A stretch of 64,000 bases of DNA, from assembly GCA_030148915.1 (NCBI GenBank), contig JASBSN010000043.1, positions 18,761-82,760 on the forward strand, in the 5' to 3' direction. The notes beneath the pieces were generated by a model. It made no database searches and was not told the DNA's origin. It saw only the letters and a list, made by a program, of their open reading frames with translations. Position numbers and translations under genes: made by a program. This DNA comes from Thiogranum sp. (GTDB lineage: Bacteria > Pseudomonadota > Gammaproteobacteria > DSM-19610). This document shows positions 1 to 8,690 of the stretch, one piece after another (position 1 is the first letter of the stretch; the number at the start of each line of letters is the position of its first letter).

Positions 1-2
1 GC

Positions 3-77
3 GATACCTGGCGCCAGACCTTGCGCCAGCTTAAGGATCCCGACTTGCACCTGGAAGTCCTCGGAGCGGCGCGATGA
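3..77 (+). CDS. C-terminal end of an unidentified protein (partial)
   Basis: An open frame enters from the left edge and ends in a TGA that overlaps the ATG of the next gene (ATGA). Only 24 residues are visible, ending in LHLEVLGAAR. A DUF2868 membrane protein often precedes a DUF3482 GTPase in proteobacteria, and the overlap fits such a translationally coupled pair. Too little is visible to name this protein from its own sequence. Confidence 0.45.
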   Translation, partial: DTWRQTLRQLKDPDLHLEVLGAAR

Positions 78-1468
78 CACGGCCTGTCTTCGCGGTGGTC
101 GGACACCCCAATAAAGGCAAGAGCAGCATTGTCGCGACCTTGGCAGGCGACGAAAGCGTGGCTATTTCCGCGTTACCCGGCACCACGGCCGCCGCGCGTG
201 AGTACCCCATGGTGGTCGATGGCGAGACCTTGTACGTGCTCATTGACACGCCCGGGTTTCAGCGCGCGCGCGAAGCGCTGGAATGGATGCAGGCGCAGAG
301 CGGTTCCAGCGTCGATCGCCCCGATATCGTGCGCCGTTTCGTCGAGCAGCACCGGCAGGACGAACGTTTTGCCGCCGAGTGCCGTCTGCTGGCGCCGCTG
401 CTCGAGGGCGCGGGCATCCTCTATGTGGTCGACGGCTCGCGCCCCTTCGGCGATGAGTACGAGGCGGAAATGGAAATCCTGCGCTGGACCGGTCAGCCGA
501 GCCTGGCGCTGATCAATATGATTGGCAGCGGCGACTACCGCGGGGAATGGCAAAAGGCGCTGGGACAGTTTTTCCGTATCGTGCGGGTGTTCAATGCCAT
601 GAACGCGGATTTCGATAAACGCGTTCAGCTGCTGCTGGCGTTCGGGCAACTGCGCGAAGACTGGCGCCCGGCGCTGGAGCGCGCGGTGCAGGCGCTGCAG
701 GCCGAACAGGCGCTGCGCCGTTCGTTGGCGGCCCGCCTCATTGCCGAATGCCTGGCCGCCATGATCGTGCACAGGCGCCGCCAAGCGGTGCCCGATACGG
801 CGCCTGGCGAGCCATTGCGCGAGCAGTTGCGCGCCGCCTACCGTCGGGATCTGGTGAGCATGGAAAACGACTGCCGTCGGCAAGTGGAGCAGGTGTACCA
901 CTACCGTCACCTGCAGCGCCAGGAGGCGCTGGTAGAGGTGCTCGACGCGGACCTGTTCGCCGCACAGACCTGGCGGCTGTTCGGATTGACGCGCCAGCAG
1001 TTGGTCGCCACCGGTGGGCTCGGCGGCGCCGCCGCGGGCGGGGTGGTCGACGTCGCCGTGGGCGGGCATTCGCTGTTGCTCGGCACCGGTATCGGCGCGC
1101 TCATCGGTGGGATTTCGGCCTGGGCGACGGCCGACCGGGTGGCCGATATCAAGCTGCTCGGAAGGCCACTGGGTGGTCAGGAGCTCAGCGTCGGCCCGAT
1201 GCGCAACATAAACTTCCCTTACGTGGTACTGGGGCGCGCGCTGTGGCACCAGCGCATGGTGGAGGATCGTACCCACGCCAGCCGGGCGCCGCTGGAGATC
1301 GCCGCCGTACCGGGAGCGCTCCAGGTCGCCGGCCTGCAACAACGTAAAAGTCTGGAAAAGATTTTCGCCGCGCTGCGCAAGCAGGCCGCCCTCGAACCGG
1401 CGTTGCTGGATCGACTGAGTGCCTCGATCGAAGGGCTGATGCAAGCCGGCGATACCGCTCCGCCCTGA
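74..1468 (+). CDS. DUF3482-type GTP-binding protein
   Basis: This 464-residue protein has an N-terminal TRAFAC-class GTPase domain. The P-loop GHPNKGKSS is at residues 10-18 and the G3 motif DTPG at 58-61. A hydrophobic strand ends in VVDGSRPF at 118-125. The usual NKxD specificity motif is replaced by NMIG near 148-151, so base recognition may differ. A helical middle region follows, then a very glycine-rich hydrophobic segment at about 311-352 that could insert in or associate with the membrane. This layout matches the DUF3482 GTPases, whose cellular role is not established. The start overlaps the stop of the upstream gene, which supports coupled translation. Confidence 0.85.
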   Translation: MTRPVFAVVGHPNKGKSSIVATLAGDESVAISALPGTTAAAREYPMVVDGETLYVLIDTPGFQRAREALEWMQAQSGSSVDRPDIVRRFVEQHRQDERFAAECRLLAPLLEGAGILYVVDGSRPFGDEYEAEMEILRWTGQPSLALINMIGSGDYRGEWQKALGQFFRIVRVFNAMNADFDKRVQLLLAFGQLREDWRPALERAVQALQAEQALRRSLAARLIAECLAAMIVHRRRQAVPDTAPGEPLREQLRAAYRRDLVSMENDCRRQVEQVYHYRHLQRQEALVEVLDADLFAAQTWRLFGLTRQQLVATGGLGGAAAGGVVDVAVGGHSLLLGTGIGALIGGISAWATADRVADIKLLGRPLGGQELSVGPMRNINFPYVVLGRALWHQRMVEDRTHASRAPLEIAAVPGALQVAGLQQRKSLEKIFAALRKQAALEPALLDRLSASIEGLMQAGDTAPP

Positions 1469-1579
1469 GTGCGGCCTAGTCAATTCATACTCGCTCAGCG
1501 ATACAGTAGCGGGCGATATCGTGAGAGAATCGTCCCCACACCGGTACGCCGATCACCTGGAAGCTAACAGTCGCCCCCT

Positions 1580-3217
1580 ATGCATTCCGATATTCTCGCC
1601 ATCAGCATCGCCTACCTAAGCGGCCTGATCGCACGCAGCCTGGCGCTGCCGCCGCTGATCGGTTACCTGCTCGCCGGCTTTGTCCTGTATGCCGGCGGCA
1701 GCCGCCTGAGCCCGACATTGACGGGGCTGGCCGATCTTGGCGTCACGCTGTTGTTGTTTACCATCGGTCTGAAATTAAGGCTCAGCAGTCTGCTGATGCC
1801 GCAGATTTGGGCGGTGGCCGCGCTGCACATGCTCGGCGCCGTCGTGCTGGGTACGGCGAGCGTGTGGCTTCTGGGGGCGCTCGGGGTGGGTCTGTTCGCC
1901 GACCTGGACGCCGCTTCGGTGGCGCTGGTGGCGTTTGCGCTGAGCTTTTCCAGCACCGTTTTTGCCGTCAAAGTGCTGGAAGAGAAAGGCGAGATGTATT
2001 CGCTCTATGGGCGTATCGCGGTGGGTATTCTGGTGGTTCAGGACATCGCCGCGGTGTTGTTTCTGGCCGCCTCGCTGGGCAAGGTGCCGACAGTGTGGGC
2101 CCTGGGCCTGGTGGCGCTACTGCCACTCAAGCCGGTGCTGCAACGCCTGCTGGATAAATCCGGCCACGGTGAGCTGCAGATCCTGTTCGGTCTGACCCTG
2201 GCCCTGGGCGGTGCGCAGTTGTTCGAGTTGGTCAACATCAAAGGCGATCTCGGTGCGCTGCTGCTCGGTGTCTTGCTGGCCAGTCACCCGCGCGCCTCGG
2301 AACTGGCGCGGCAGTTGCTGGGGTTTAAGGATCTGTTCCTGGTGGGCTTCTTTCTTTCCATCGGGCTGTCCGGTCCGATCAGCGTGGAAGCGGTTGGTGT
2401 GGCGCTGCTGCTGTTAGCGCTGGTGCCGCTGAAAAGCGGATTGTTCTTTTTGCTGATGTCGCGCTTTCATCTACGGCTGCGTACTTCGGTGCTGGCCTCG
2501 CTCAGCCTGAGTAATTACAGCGAGTTCGGCCTGATCGTCTGTGCTATCGGTGTCACCCAGGGTTGGATCGGCAGCGAAGTGCTGATCACTCTGGCGATTG
2601 CGCTGTCGCTGTCGTTTATCATTGCGGCGCCGCTGAATGTGGCCTCTTACCGAATCTATGTGCACTTGCGACCCTGGCTGGCGGGTTTTGAAACATCGCA
2701 ACGTATCGCCGAGGAGGAAAGTATCATGCCCGGCGACACCTCGGTGATTGTGTTCGGCATGGGACGGGTCGGTACCGGTGCCTACGACGCCATGCGCCAG
2801 CGCCTGGGCGATCTGGTGCTCGGGGTGGACGTCGATCAGATGACCGTTGATGAACAGCAGACGCAGGCGCGCCGGGTGATCCTCGGCAGCGCCACCGATC
2901 CGGATTTCTGGGATCGTATTCAACTGGATTTCGAGTCGGTGAACCTGGTTTTGCTGGCGATGCCCAACACCCAGGAGAACCTGTTCGCCGCCCGTCAACT
3001 GAAAGAGCTCGGTTACACCGGGAGGATCGCCGCCATCGCCAAATACGCCGACGAAACCGACGCGCTGATGCAGGCCGGCGTGCACGCGGCATTTAATCTG
3101 TATGCGGAGGCGGGCGCCGGCTTTGCCGAGCACGTGTGCAGCGAATTGCTGACCCAGAGTGACGATCCCGCGCCCGGCGGTGGGAGCGGCGCTAAAGAAA
3201 ACGCGACAACAAGGTAG
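1580..3217 (+). CDS. CPA2 family cation:proton antiporter with TrkA-N domain (KefB/YbaL-like)
   Basis: This 545-residue inner-membrane protein has about 12 hydrophobic segments (residues 1-360) followed by a cytoplasmic NAD-binding TrkA-N/RCK domain from about 385, with the Rossmann motif GMGRVG at 393-398. The membrane part carries SFSSTVFAVKVLEEKGE at 122-138 and QDIAAV at 154-159, typical of potassium or sodium/proton exchangers of the CPA2 family. The RCK domain suggests gating by nucleotide or redox state. The gene stands alone and its 3' end runs 26 bases into the oppositely oriented mgtE gene. The transported ion cannot be told from the sequence. Confidence 0.88.
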   Translation: MHSDILAISIAYLSGLIARSLALPPLIGYLLAGFVLYAGGSRLSPTLTGLADLGVTLLLFTIGLKLRLSSLLMPQIWAVAALHMLGAVVLGTASVWLLGALGVGLFADLDAASVALVAFALSFSSTVFAVKVLEEKGEMYSLYGRIAVGILVVQDIAAVLFLAASLGKVPTVWALGLVALLPLKPVLQRLLDKSGHGELQILFGLTLALGGAQLFELVNIKGDLGALLLGVLLASHPRASELARQLLGFKDLFLVGFFLSIGLSGPISVEAVGVALLLLALVPLKSGLFFLLMSRFHLRLRTSVLASLSLSNYSEFGLIVCAIGVTQGWIGSEVLITLAIALSLSFIIAAPLNVASYRIYVHLRPWLAGFETSQRIAEEESIMPGDTSVIVFGMGRVGTGAYDAMRQRLGDLVLGVDVDQMTVDEQQTQARRVILGSATDPDFWDRIQLDFESVNLVLLAMPNTQENLFAARQLKELGYTGRIAAIAKYADETDALMQAGVHAAFNLYAEAGAGFAEHVCSELLTQSDDPAPGGGSGAKENATTR

Positions 3218-4496
3218 CCAGACCAAGGAAACTGAAGAAACCGACGATATCCGTGACCGTCGTGAGGATGATCGACGCCGACTGCGCCGGGTCCAGACCC
3301 ACGCGCGTCAACAGCAGGGGGATAGCGGCCCCGGCGAGGCCCGCCAGGGCCATGGAGAGTACCATGGCGCAGGCGATCACCAGCGCCAGTCCGACAGAGT
3401 GACTCCAGATCAATACGCCGAGCCCGGTCACCAGGGCGATGGCGATACCGTTGAGCGCGCCGGCCGCGACTTCTTTGAACACCACGCGTTGCCACTGACG
3501 CAAGCGGATCTCGCGCAACGCCAGTCCGCGCATAATCACCGCCAGCGCCTGCGCCCCGGTGTTGCCCGATTGTCCGGCGACGACCGGCAACAGGACCGCC
3601 AGCGCGGTGAACTGGGCGATGGTGTTCTCGAACAGGCCGACCACGGCAGCGGCGAGAAAGGCGGTGACCAGATTGATGTTCAGCCAAGGCAGGCGCTTGC
3701 GTACGGCGAACAGCGGCGAGGACAGGGCGCGCTCCTCACGGCTGACACCGACCATCGCCTGCAAGTCGCCGGCGGCTTCTTCCTGCGCCGCCTGGATGAC
3801 CGTCGCCTGGTGAATGACGCCAAGCAGATGGTCGTCGATGTCGACCACCGGCAGGAACTCCAGACGGTAACGTGAAAACAGCTCGACGATATCTTCGCGC
3901 GGCGTCAGCGCGTGGACCCGTACCGGTGCGCTTTTGGCGATCTGGGCGAGTGGCGTGTCGGGATCGGCGCGCACCACGTCCACCAGCCTCGCCAGGCCGA
4001 CCAGTTTCCCTGCCGCGTCGGTTACCAGCAGTGCGCCGCTGTCGCGCGGCGACAGGCGGCGCACTCGCGCCAGTGCCTGTTTGGCCGTGTGCCGGGCCGG
4101 TATGCTGGGTGCGCGCGGTTGCATCAGCCGCCCGGCGCTGCCTTCGGGGTAATCCATCAGCTCGCGCAGCTCGCGCGCCAGCTGTGGCTGCAAACCGGTT
4201 AACAGCGTTTCGCGCTGGGCATTGGGCAGGCTGCTGACCAGCAACGCGGCGCCGACCGGATCCATGGCGCCGAGAATGCGATCGGCGAGCGCGGGGCGCA
4301 GTTGCTGCAGGCCGGCTGCGGCGAGCGCCGTGGAGATACGCGTGAGGATCCGCGCGGCGCGTTCCGGGGTCTGCACGCGCAGCAGCTGGACAATTTCCTC
4401 CAACGGCGCGGACTCCAGCGCCTCGGTGGCTTCTTGTGGGTACAGGTCGATGTAGGTATCGGCCAGCGAGCGCGACAGCGTGCGCAGGTCAGTCAT
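3192..4496 (-). CDS. mgtE: Magnesium transporter MgtE
   Basis: This 434-residue protein has the full MgtE layout: an N-terminal superhelical domain (about 1-115), two CBS domains (about 120-245), and five membrane segments (about 270-434). The signature around VAGQSGNTGAQA lies in the membrane part. The last helix region keeps the Asp in LTTVTDIVGF that lines the ion path in characterised MgtE channels. In this family the cytosolic domains sense internal Mg2+ and close the pore. It is the last gene of a three-gene minus-strand operon, starting 8 bases inside the upstream MgtE-N/CBS gene. Its 3' end overlaps the antiporter gene on the other strand. Confidence 0.92.
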   Translation of the reverse strand: MTDLRTLSRSLADTYIDLYPQEATEALESAPLEEIVQLLRVQTPERAARILTRISTALAAAGLQQLRPALADRILGAMDPVGAALLVSSLPNAQRETLLTGLQPQLARELRELMDYPEGSAGRLMQPRAPSIPARHTAKQALARVRRLSPRDSGALLVTDAAGKLVGLARLVDVVRADPDTPLAQIAKSAPVRVHALTPREDIVELFSRYRLEFLPVVDIDDHLLGVIHQATVIQAAQEEAAGDLQAMVGVSREERALSSPLFAVRKRLPWLNINLVTAFLAAAVVGLFENTIAQFTALAVLLPVVAGQSGNTGAQALAVIMRGLALREIRLRQWQRVVFKEVAAGALNGIAIALVTGLGVLIWSHSVGLALVIACAMVLSMALAGLAGAAIPLLLTRVGLDPAQSASIILTTVTDIVGFFSFLGLATLLSRFL

Positions 4497-5334
4497 GGCG
4501 CTCGGGAGGTTGCAGTGTCTTACCGGTGGCGATCAGCGTCGAGAGCAGGTGTCCGGCGGAGACCGAAAACAGTTCGCCGACCGCCATAAAGGTGTTCAGG
4601 CTGCCGCTGACCGCACCGCGCTGTGGCGCTTGCTCCTGGAAGCGGCGTAAGGTCTTGTGGCGGATGACGCCCAACAGCACCTGGTTTTCATCGGTCACCG
4701 GCAGGGCGTGAAATTCCTGCCAGTAGGGGCTGTCGTTGACGCTACGCAGCGGGTCTGACGCCCCCAGACTGATCACCCGGGTGTGCATGACCTGGGCGAC
4801 CGTGTCCGAGGGGGTTGCATTGATCAGTTCGTGCAGTGTCAGTACGCCCATCAGCTGGGATTGTGAATTGGTCACGTACAAGTAGAATTTGGCTCCACGG
4901 CGCATCCGTTTGACGCGTTTAATGGCGTGACGAACGCTGAGCTCAGCGGGCAGACTGGCGAGCGTGGCGTCCATCAGCGCGCCGGCGGTGCCCTCGGCAT
5001 AGGGGAGCAGACGGCGCAGCGCGATCGCCTGTTCGCTCGGCAGTGTTTCCAGCAGTGTCTCGCGTCGCGGGCGCTCGAGCCGGCGCAGCATCATCACCTG
5101 AAGATCCGGCGGCAACCGGGCCAACAGTTCTCCGGCACGGGCCGGTGCGCTGGCCAGCAGAAAAGCGGCGGCGTAACCCGGGCTGAAGTGCTGCAGCACT
5201 TCCTCTTGGATCGTGCGGCTAACAGAGGCGAGATAACGCGCCACGCTGTCGGCCGGAAAATCCTCCAGAACCTGTGCCGCAGCCTGCGGCTGGTCACGCA
5301 GAAAGGCACTGCCGAGGCGCGATAGCGGATTCAC
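4489..5334 (-). CDS. Soluble MgtE N-domain plus CBS-pair protein
   Basis: This 281-residue protein resembles the cytosolic half of MgtE. It has a helical, Leu/Arg-rich MgtE-N-like domain (about 1-120, with repeated LLARLPPD/LLETLPSE-like units), then a CBS pair (about 125-250). There is no convincing membrane segment. It begins with GTG overlapping the MscS stop (GTGA) and its end overlaps the mgtE start, so the three genes are probably one transcript. A plausible role is a Mg2+ or nucleotide sensor that works with the adjacent MgtE or MscS. That is inference; a broken mgtE copy is less likely because the frame is clean and the neighbour is complete. Confidence 0.75.
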   Translation of the reverse strand: MNPLSRLGSAFLRDQPQAAAQVLEDFPADSVARYLASVSRTIQEEVLQHFSPGYAAAFLLASAPARAGELLARLPPDLQVMMLRRLERPRRETLLETLPSEQAIALRRLLPYAEGTAGALMDATLASLPAELSVRHAIKRVKRMRRGAKFYLYVTNSQSQLMGVLTLHELINATPSDTVAQVMHTRVISLGASDPLRSVNDSPYWQEFHALPVTDENQVLLGVIRHKTLRRFQEQAPQRGAVSGSLNTFMAVGELFSVSAGHLLSTLIATGKTLQPPERHD

Positions 5335-6167
5335 GTGGGCCCGTTCCGGGACAGTTGTACCGAGACTTCCTCCTGGAAACGCCGTGCCGGAATCAGCGTC
5401 TGCCCGTCTACGGTTTCGAGTACCACACTGGTGCGCGTGAAGCGCAGAATCCGACCTTCGATGTCGCCGATACGCACCTGATCGCCGACATGGTAGGTCT
5501 GGGCGATCGACTGGGCGGCCAACAGGTTCTCGATCGAAACGCGCGCGCCAAAGGCGAAGGCCAGCGCCAGGGCGCCGAGCACCACGGCAAACAGAGTCAC
5601 GACCAGGGCCACCAGCAGACTGTTGTCGATGCCGATCTGCCCGGCGGCAATGGAAAAGACAATCAGCAGTACCAGCGTCTGCCCCAGGCGCCCCAGCACT
5701 TCGCCCTGTTCAATGCCGAGGTTGTGGCTGCTGCGTTGCAAAATAGCGCGCGTCACCTCGGCGAACCACAGGCCGATAAACAGAATCAACAGACCGGCGA
5801 TCAATCGCGGCAGGTAATTGGTGACCGCCGCAAGCAGACTGGAAATGATCTTCAGCTGCAGCACCTGTGCTGCGGCGAGAACGAAAAACAGCAATACCAT
5901 CCAGAAGACAACGCGACTGACGATTGCCGGCGCGGCGCTGTAAGAGCGCGGCTGCTGAATGCGGGTATCCATCGGCCGCGTGCGCGCCAAGCGGGTCAGG
6001 GTGCGTTCGGTGATCTGTGCGGTGGCGTAGCGTAACAACCGCGCCACACCCCAGCCGACCAGCAGCAGCACCGTAGCGCCGAGCAGCGACGGCAGGTATT
6101 CCAGTATCTGCACCGCCACCCGGCTGACCGAGGCGGTCAGGGTGGCGGTCCACTGTTGCAGTTCCAC
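5331..6167 (-). CDS. Small-conductance mechanosensitive channel family protein (MscS)
   Basis: This 278-residue membrane protein has hydrophobic segments near 20-45, 75-100, 105-130 and 150-185, followed by a beta-rich C-terminal domain. The stretch LALAFAFGARVSIENLLA matches the pore-lining TM3 and the entry to the MscS beta domain. The sequence after it (VGDQVRIGDIEGRI) is the typical beta-domain start. The usual alpha/beta cage is short, so this is a minimal MscS paralogue. It opens with GTG and is the first gene of the MscS-CBS-MgtE operon. The pairing suggests linked osmotic and Mg2+ homeostasis, but nothing in the sequence proves it. Confidence 0.85.
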   Translation of the reverse strand: MELQQWTATLTASVSRVAVQILEYLPSLLGATVLLLVGWGVARLLRYATAQITERTLTRLARTRPMDTRIQQPRSYSAAPAIVSRVVFWMVLLFFVLAAAQVLQLKIISSLLAAVTNYLPRLIAGLLILFIGLWFAEVTRAILQRSSHNLGIEQGEVLGRLGQTLVLLIVFSIAAGQIGIDNSLLVALVVTLFAVVLGALALAFAFGARVSIENLLAAQSIAQTYHVGDQVRIGDIEGRILRFTRTSVVLETVDGQTLIPARRFQEEVSVQLSRNGPT

Positions 6168-6297
6168 GGTGCGCAGCCTTTAGCCGGTAAGAGAAGACTA
6201 TCTTGGTGCGAAACAGCAGGCTTTGCAACACGCTCGGCAAACTGCTGCCGGCGGAATCGGTATGTATCTGGTGGTCCGATTGCGTTATAGTCAGCCT

Positions 6298-7752
6298 ATG
6301 CGCATCGACTGGAACCAGTACGACGCCGGCGGCTTCTACGATGAGATGATCAGTTCGCCGGGCCAACCCCGGGCCGCGGCACGCGTCCTGGCAAATTACC
6401 TCAAATCCCTCAGTGACCAGAAGCTCGCCCGCCGTCAGCGGGCCGCGGAACTGGCCATTGAAGAAATGGGGATCACCTTTACGGTCTACAGCGAAGGCGA
6501 GAATATCGACCGCGCCTGGCCGTTCGATATCATCCCGCGGGTCGTTGCGCTGCGCGAGTGGCGCCAGATCGAGGCCGGGTTGAAACAACGCATGCAGGCG
6601 CTGAATCTGTTCATCGACGACGTCTATAACAAGCAGCGTATCATCCGCGACAAAGTCTTCCCCAAGGACATGCTTACCAGCTCCAAGGACTATCTGCCGC
6701 AATGCGCCGGAGTCAGTCCGCGCTTTGGTGTCTGGGCCCATATCTGCGGCTCGGATCTGGTGCGTGACGGGGACGGCACGGTCTACGTCCTGGAAGACAA
6801 TCTGCGCGTGCCTTCCGGTGTTTCCTACATGATCCAGAACCGCAGCGTGGCCAAGCGGGTCTTCCCTGAGCTGTTCCGCCGCCAGGCCATTTTGCCGGTC
6901 GACGACTACCCGGCGGCGCTGTTCGACATGCTGGCGGCGTTATCGCCACGGCCGCTGGACTACCCGGAAATTGTCGTCCTCACCCCGGGGATCTATAACT
7001 CCGCTTATTTCGAACACGCTTACCTGGCGCAGCAGATGGGCGCCGAACTGGTGGAGGGCGGCGATCTGGTGGTCGGCAGTGACGATTGCGTGTACATGCG
7101 CACCATCGACGGTCTGCAACGCGTGGATGTGATCTATCGCCGCGTCAACGATGATTTCATCGACCCCGAGGCGTTTCGAGAAGACTCGGCGCTGGGGTGC
7201 CCCGGGCTGCTGCGTGCCTGGCGAGCGGGTAATGTGGCGCTCGCCAATGCTCCCGGCTGCGGCGTCGCCGACGACAAGGTGGTGTATACCTATGTGCCGG
7301 ACTTCATCCGCTACTACCTGGACGAGGAACCGATCCTGCCCAATGTGCCGTCCTACCGTTGCGAGGACGAGAAACAGCGCGGTCATGTGCTGGCCAATCT
7401 CAAGGATCTGGTGGTCAAACCGGCCAATGAGTCCGGCGGTTACGGCATGCTCGTCGGTCCGCAGTCGACCCTCAAAGAGCGCGAAAAATTCGCCACGCTG
7501 ATACAGCGCCGGCCGCGCAACTACATCGCCCAGCCGGCCCTGGCGTTGTCCACCGCGCCAACGGTGGTCGGGCGTCACCTGGAGGCGCGTCATCTGGATC
7601 TGCGGCCCTTTATTCTCAGTGCCAAAGACACTTACGTAACTGCCGGGGGGCTGACCCGGGTAGCGCTGCGCAAGGGTTCCCTGGTGGTCAATTCTTCCCA
7701 GGGGGGCGGCAGCAAAGACACCTGGGTGGTGGACAGCGGCGGGCGTTCCTGA
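6298..7752 (+). CDS. Circularly permuted ATP-grasp protein (DUF404/DUF407)
   Basis: This 484-residue cytoplasmic protein belongs to the circularly permuted type 2 ATP-grasp family. Recognisable blocks are FNLF-like IDDVYNKQRI, the EDNLRVPSGVSYM motif, and the ATP-binding KPANESGGYGM segment. I chose the ATG at 6298 because family members begin close to this MRIDWNQY region; the longer frame from 6223 adds only unlikely residues. The family is proposed to form peptide-like bonds with ATP. Its TGA shares a base with the ATG of the alpha-E gene (TGATG), which indicates coupled translation. The pair commonly accompanies Anbu peptidase, which is also found here. Confidence 0.9.
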   Translation: MRIDWNQYDAGGFYDEMISSPGQPRAAARVLANYLKSLSDQKLARRQRAAELAIEEMGITFTVYSEGENIDRAWPFDIIPRVVALREWRQIEAGLKQRMQALNLFIDDVYNKQRIIRDKVFPKDMLTSSKDYLPQCAGVSPRFGVWAHICGSDLVRDGDGTVYVLEDNLRVPSGVSYMIQNRSVAKRVFPELFRRQAILPVDDYPAALFDMLAALSPRPLDYPEIVVLTPGIYNSAYFEHAYLAQQMGAELVEGGDLVVGSDDCVYMRTIDGLQRVDVIYRRVNDDFIDPEAFREDSALGCPGLLRAWRAGNVALANAPGCGVADDKVVYTYVPDFIRYYLDEEPILPNVPSYRCEDEKQRGHVLANLKDLVVKPANESGGYGMLVGPQSTLKEREKFATLIQRRPRNYIAQPALALSTAPTVVGRHLEARHLDLRPFILSAKDTYVTAGGLTRVALRKGSLVVNSSQGGGSKDTWVVDSGGRS

Positions 7753-8690
7753 TGCTTTCAAGAGTGGCCGAACGGCTGTACTGGACCGGGCGCTATATCG
7801 AGCGCACGGAGAACACCGCGCGTCTGCTCAACGCGTTCAAGACTCTGATGCTGGATCTGCCCAAGGGCGTCGGTCTGTCGTGGGCGCAGCTGATCGATAT
7901 CAGCGGCGGTCACGATGACTTCAAGGCCCGTTACCGCAGCGCCAACGAACGTAATACGCTGGCCTTTATGCTTTCCGACCGTGACAATCCCGGCGCTATT
8001 ATCACCTGCCTGGGATTGGCGCGCGAAAATCTGCGTACCACCCGCGACATCGCCCCCAGCGAGGGTTTCGAGAGTGTCAACGAACTGCTGATGTTTGTGC
8101 GCCGGCGGCTGGCCTCGAAACGTCCCGGCAATCATAACTATGAGTTTTTGTCGCAGATTGTACAACGTTGCCAGGGTATCACCGGCTTGCTGGCCGGCAC
8201 CATGAGTCAGGACGCCGCCTACCAGTTCGTGCGCGTCGGGCGCAACCTGGAGCGCGCCGACATGACCACGCGGATTCTCGATGTCGGCTCGGCGACCCTG
8301 ATCGCTCCCGATGCAGAGTTGGAACGCCTGGAACACCGGCTGTGGACCTGGTTACTGAGCGCCTTGAGCGCCCACCAGGCTTATCGGCAGAGCGTGCGCC
8401 GCCAGGTCAGCGCGCCGGTGGCCGCCGGCTATCTGTTGCACGACACCCTGTTCCCGCGTGCCGTGCTGCACACCCTTTGCGAGATTCGCGCCTGCCTGAA
8501 ACAACTGCCGCGCAGTACCTCGGCGGTGCGCGCCGTGGGGCGTGTCGAGCGGCTGGTGAGAGACAGCGATGTGCACGAAATATTTCCGCAGACCTTCCAC
8601 ACTTTCATCGACGATCTGCAGGTGGCGCTCGGCGATATACACGCCAGCATTCAGCGTACCTGGTTCGAGCCGGCCGCCCGCAGCGATTAG
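7752..8690 (+). CDS. Alpha-E domain protein
   Basis: This 312-residue all-helical protein carries the classical N-terminal alpha-E motif (LSRVAERLYWTGRYIERTEN, residues 2-21). The C-terminal half is Arg-rich. The family nearly always lies beside circularly permuted ATP-grasp genes and is thought to be a partner or substrate carrier in a peptide-ligating system; no reaction has been established. The gene starts on the last base of the ATP-grasp stop codon. Its stop overlaps, tail to tail, the stop of the proteasome-type peptidase on the other strand. Confidence 0.9.
   Translation: MLSRVAERLYWTGRYIERTENTARLLNAFKTLMLDLPKGVGLSWAQLIDISGGHDDFKARYRSANERNTLAFMLSDRDNPGAIITCLGLARENLRTTRDIAPSEGFESVNELLMFVRRRLASKRPGNHNYEFLSQIVQRCQGITGLLAGTMSQDAAYQFVRVGRNLERADMTTRILDVGSATLIAPDAELERLEHRLWTWLLSALSAHQAYRQSVRRQVSAPVAAGYLLHDTLFPRAVLHTLCEIRACLKQLPRSTSAVRAVGRVERLVRDSDVHEIFPQTFHTFIDDLQVALGDIHASIQRTWFEPAARSD

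Noticed and set aside
5710..6741. Long minus-strand frame overlapping the MscS and ATP-grasp genes
   Set aside because: Shadow of two well-supported genes in high-GC sequence; no family signature.
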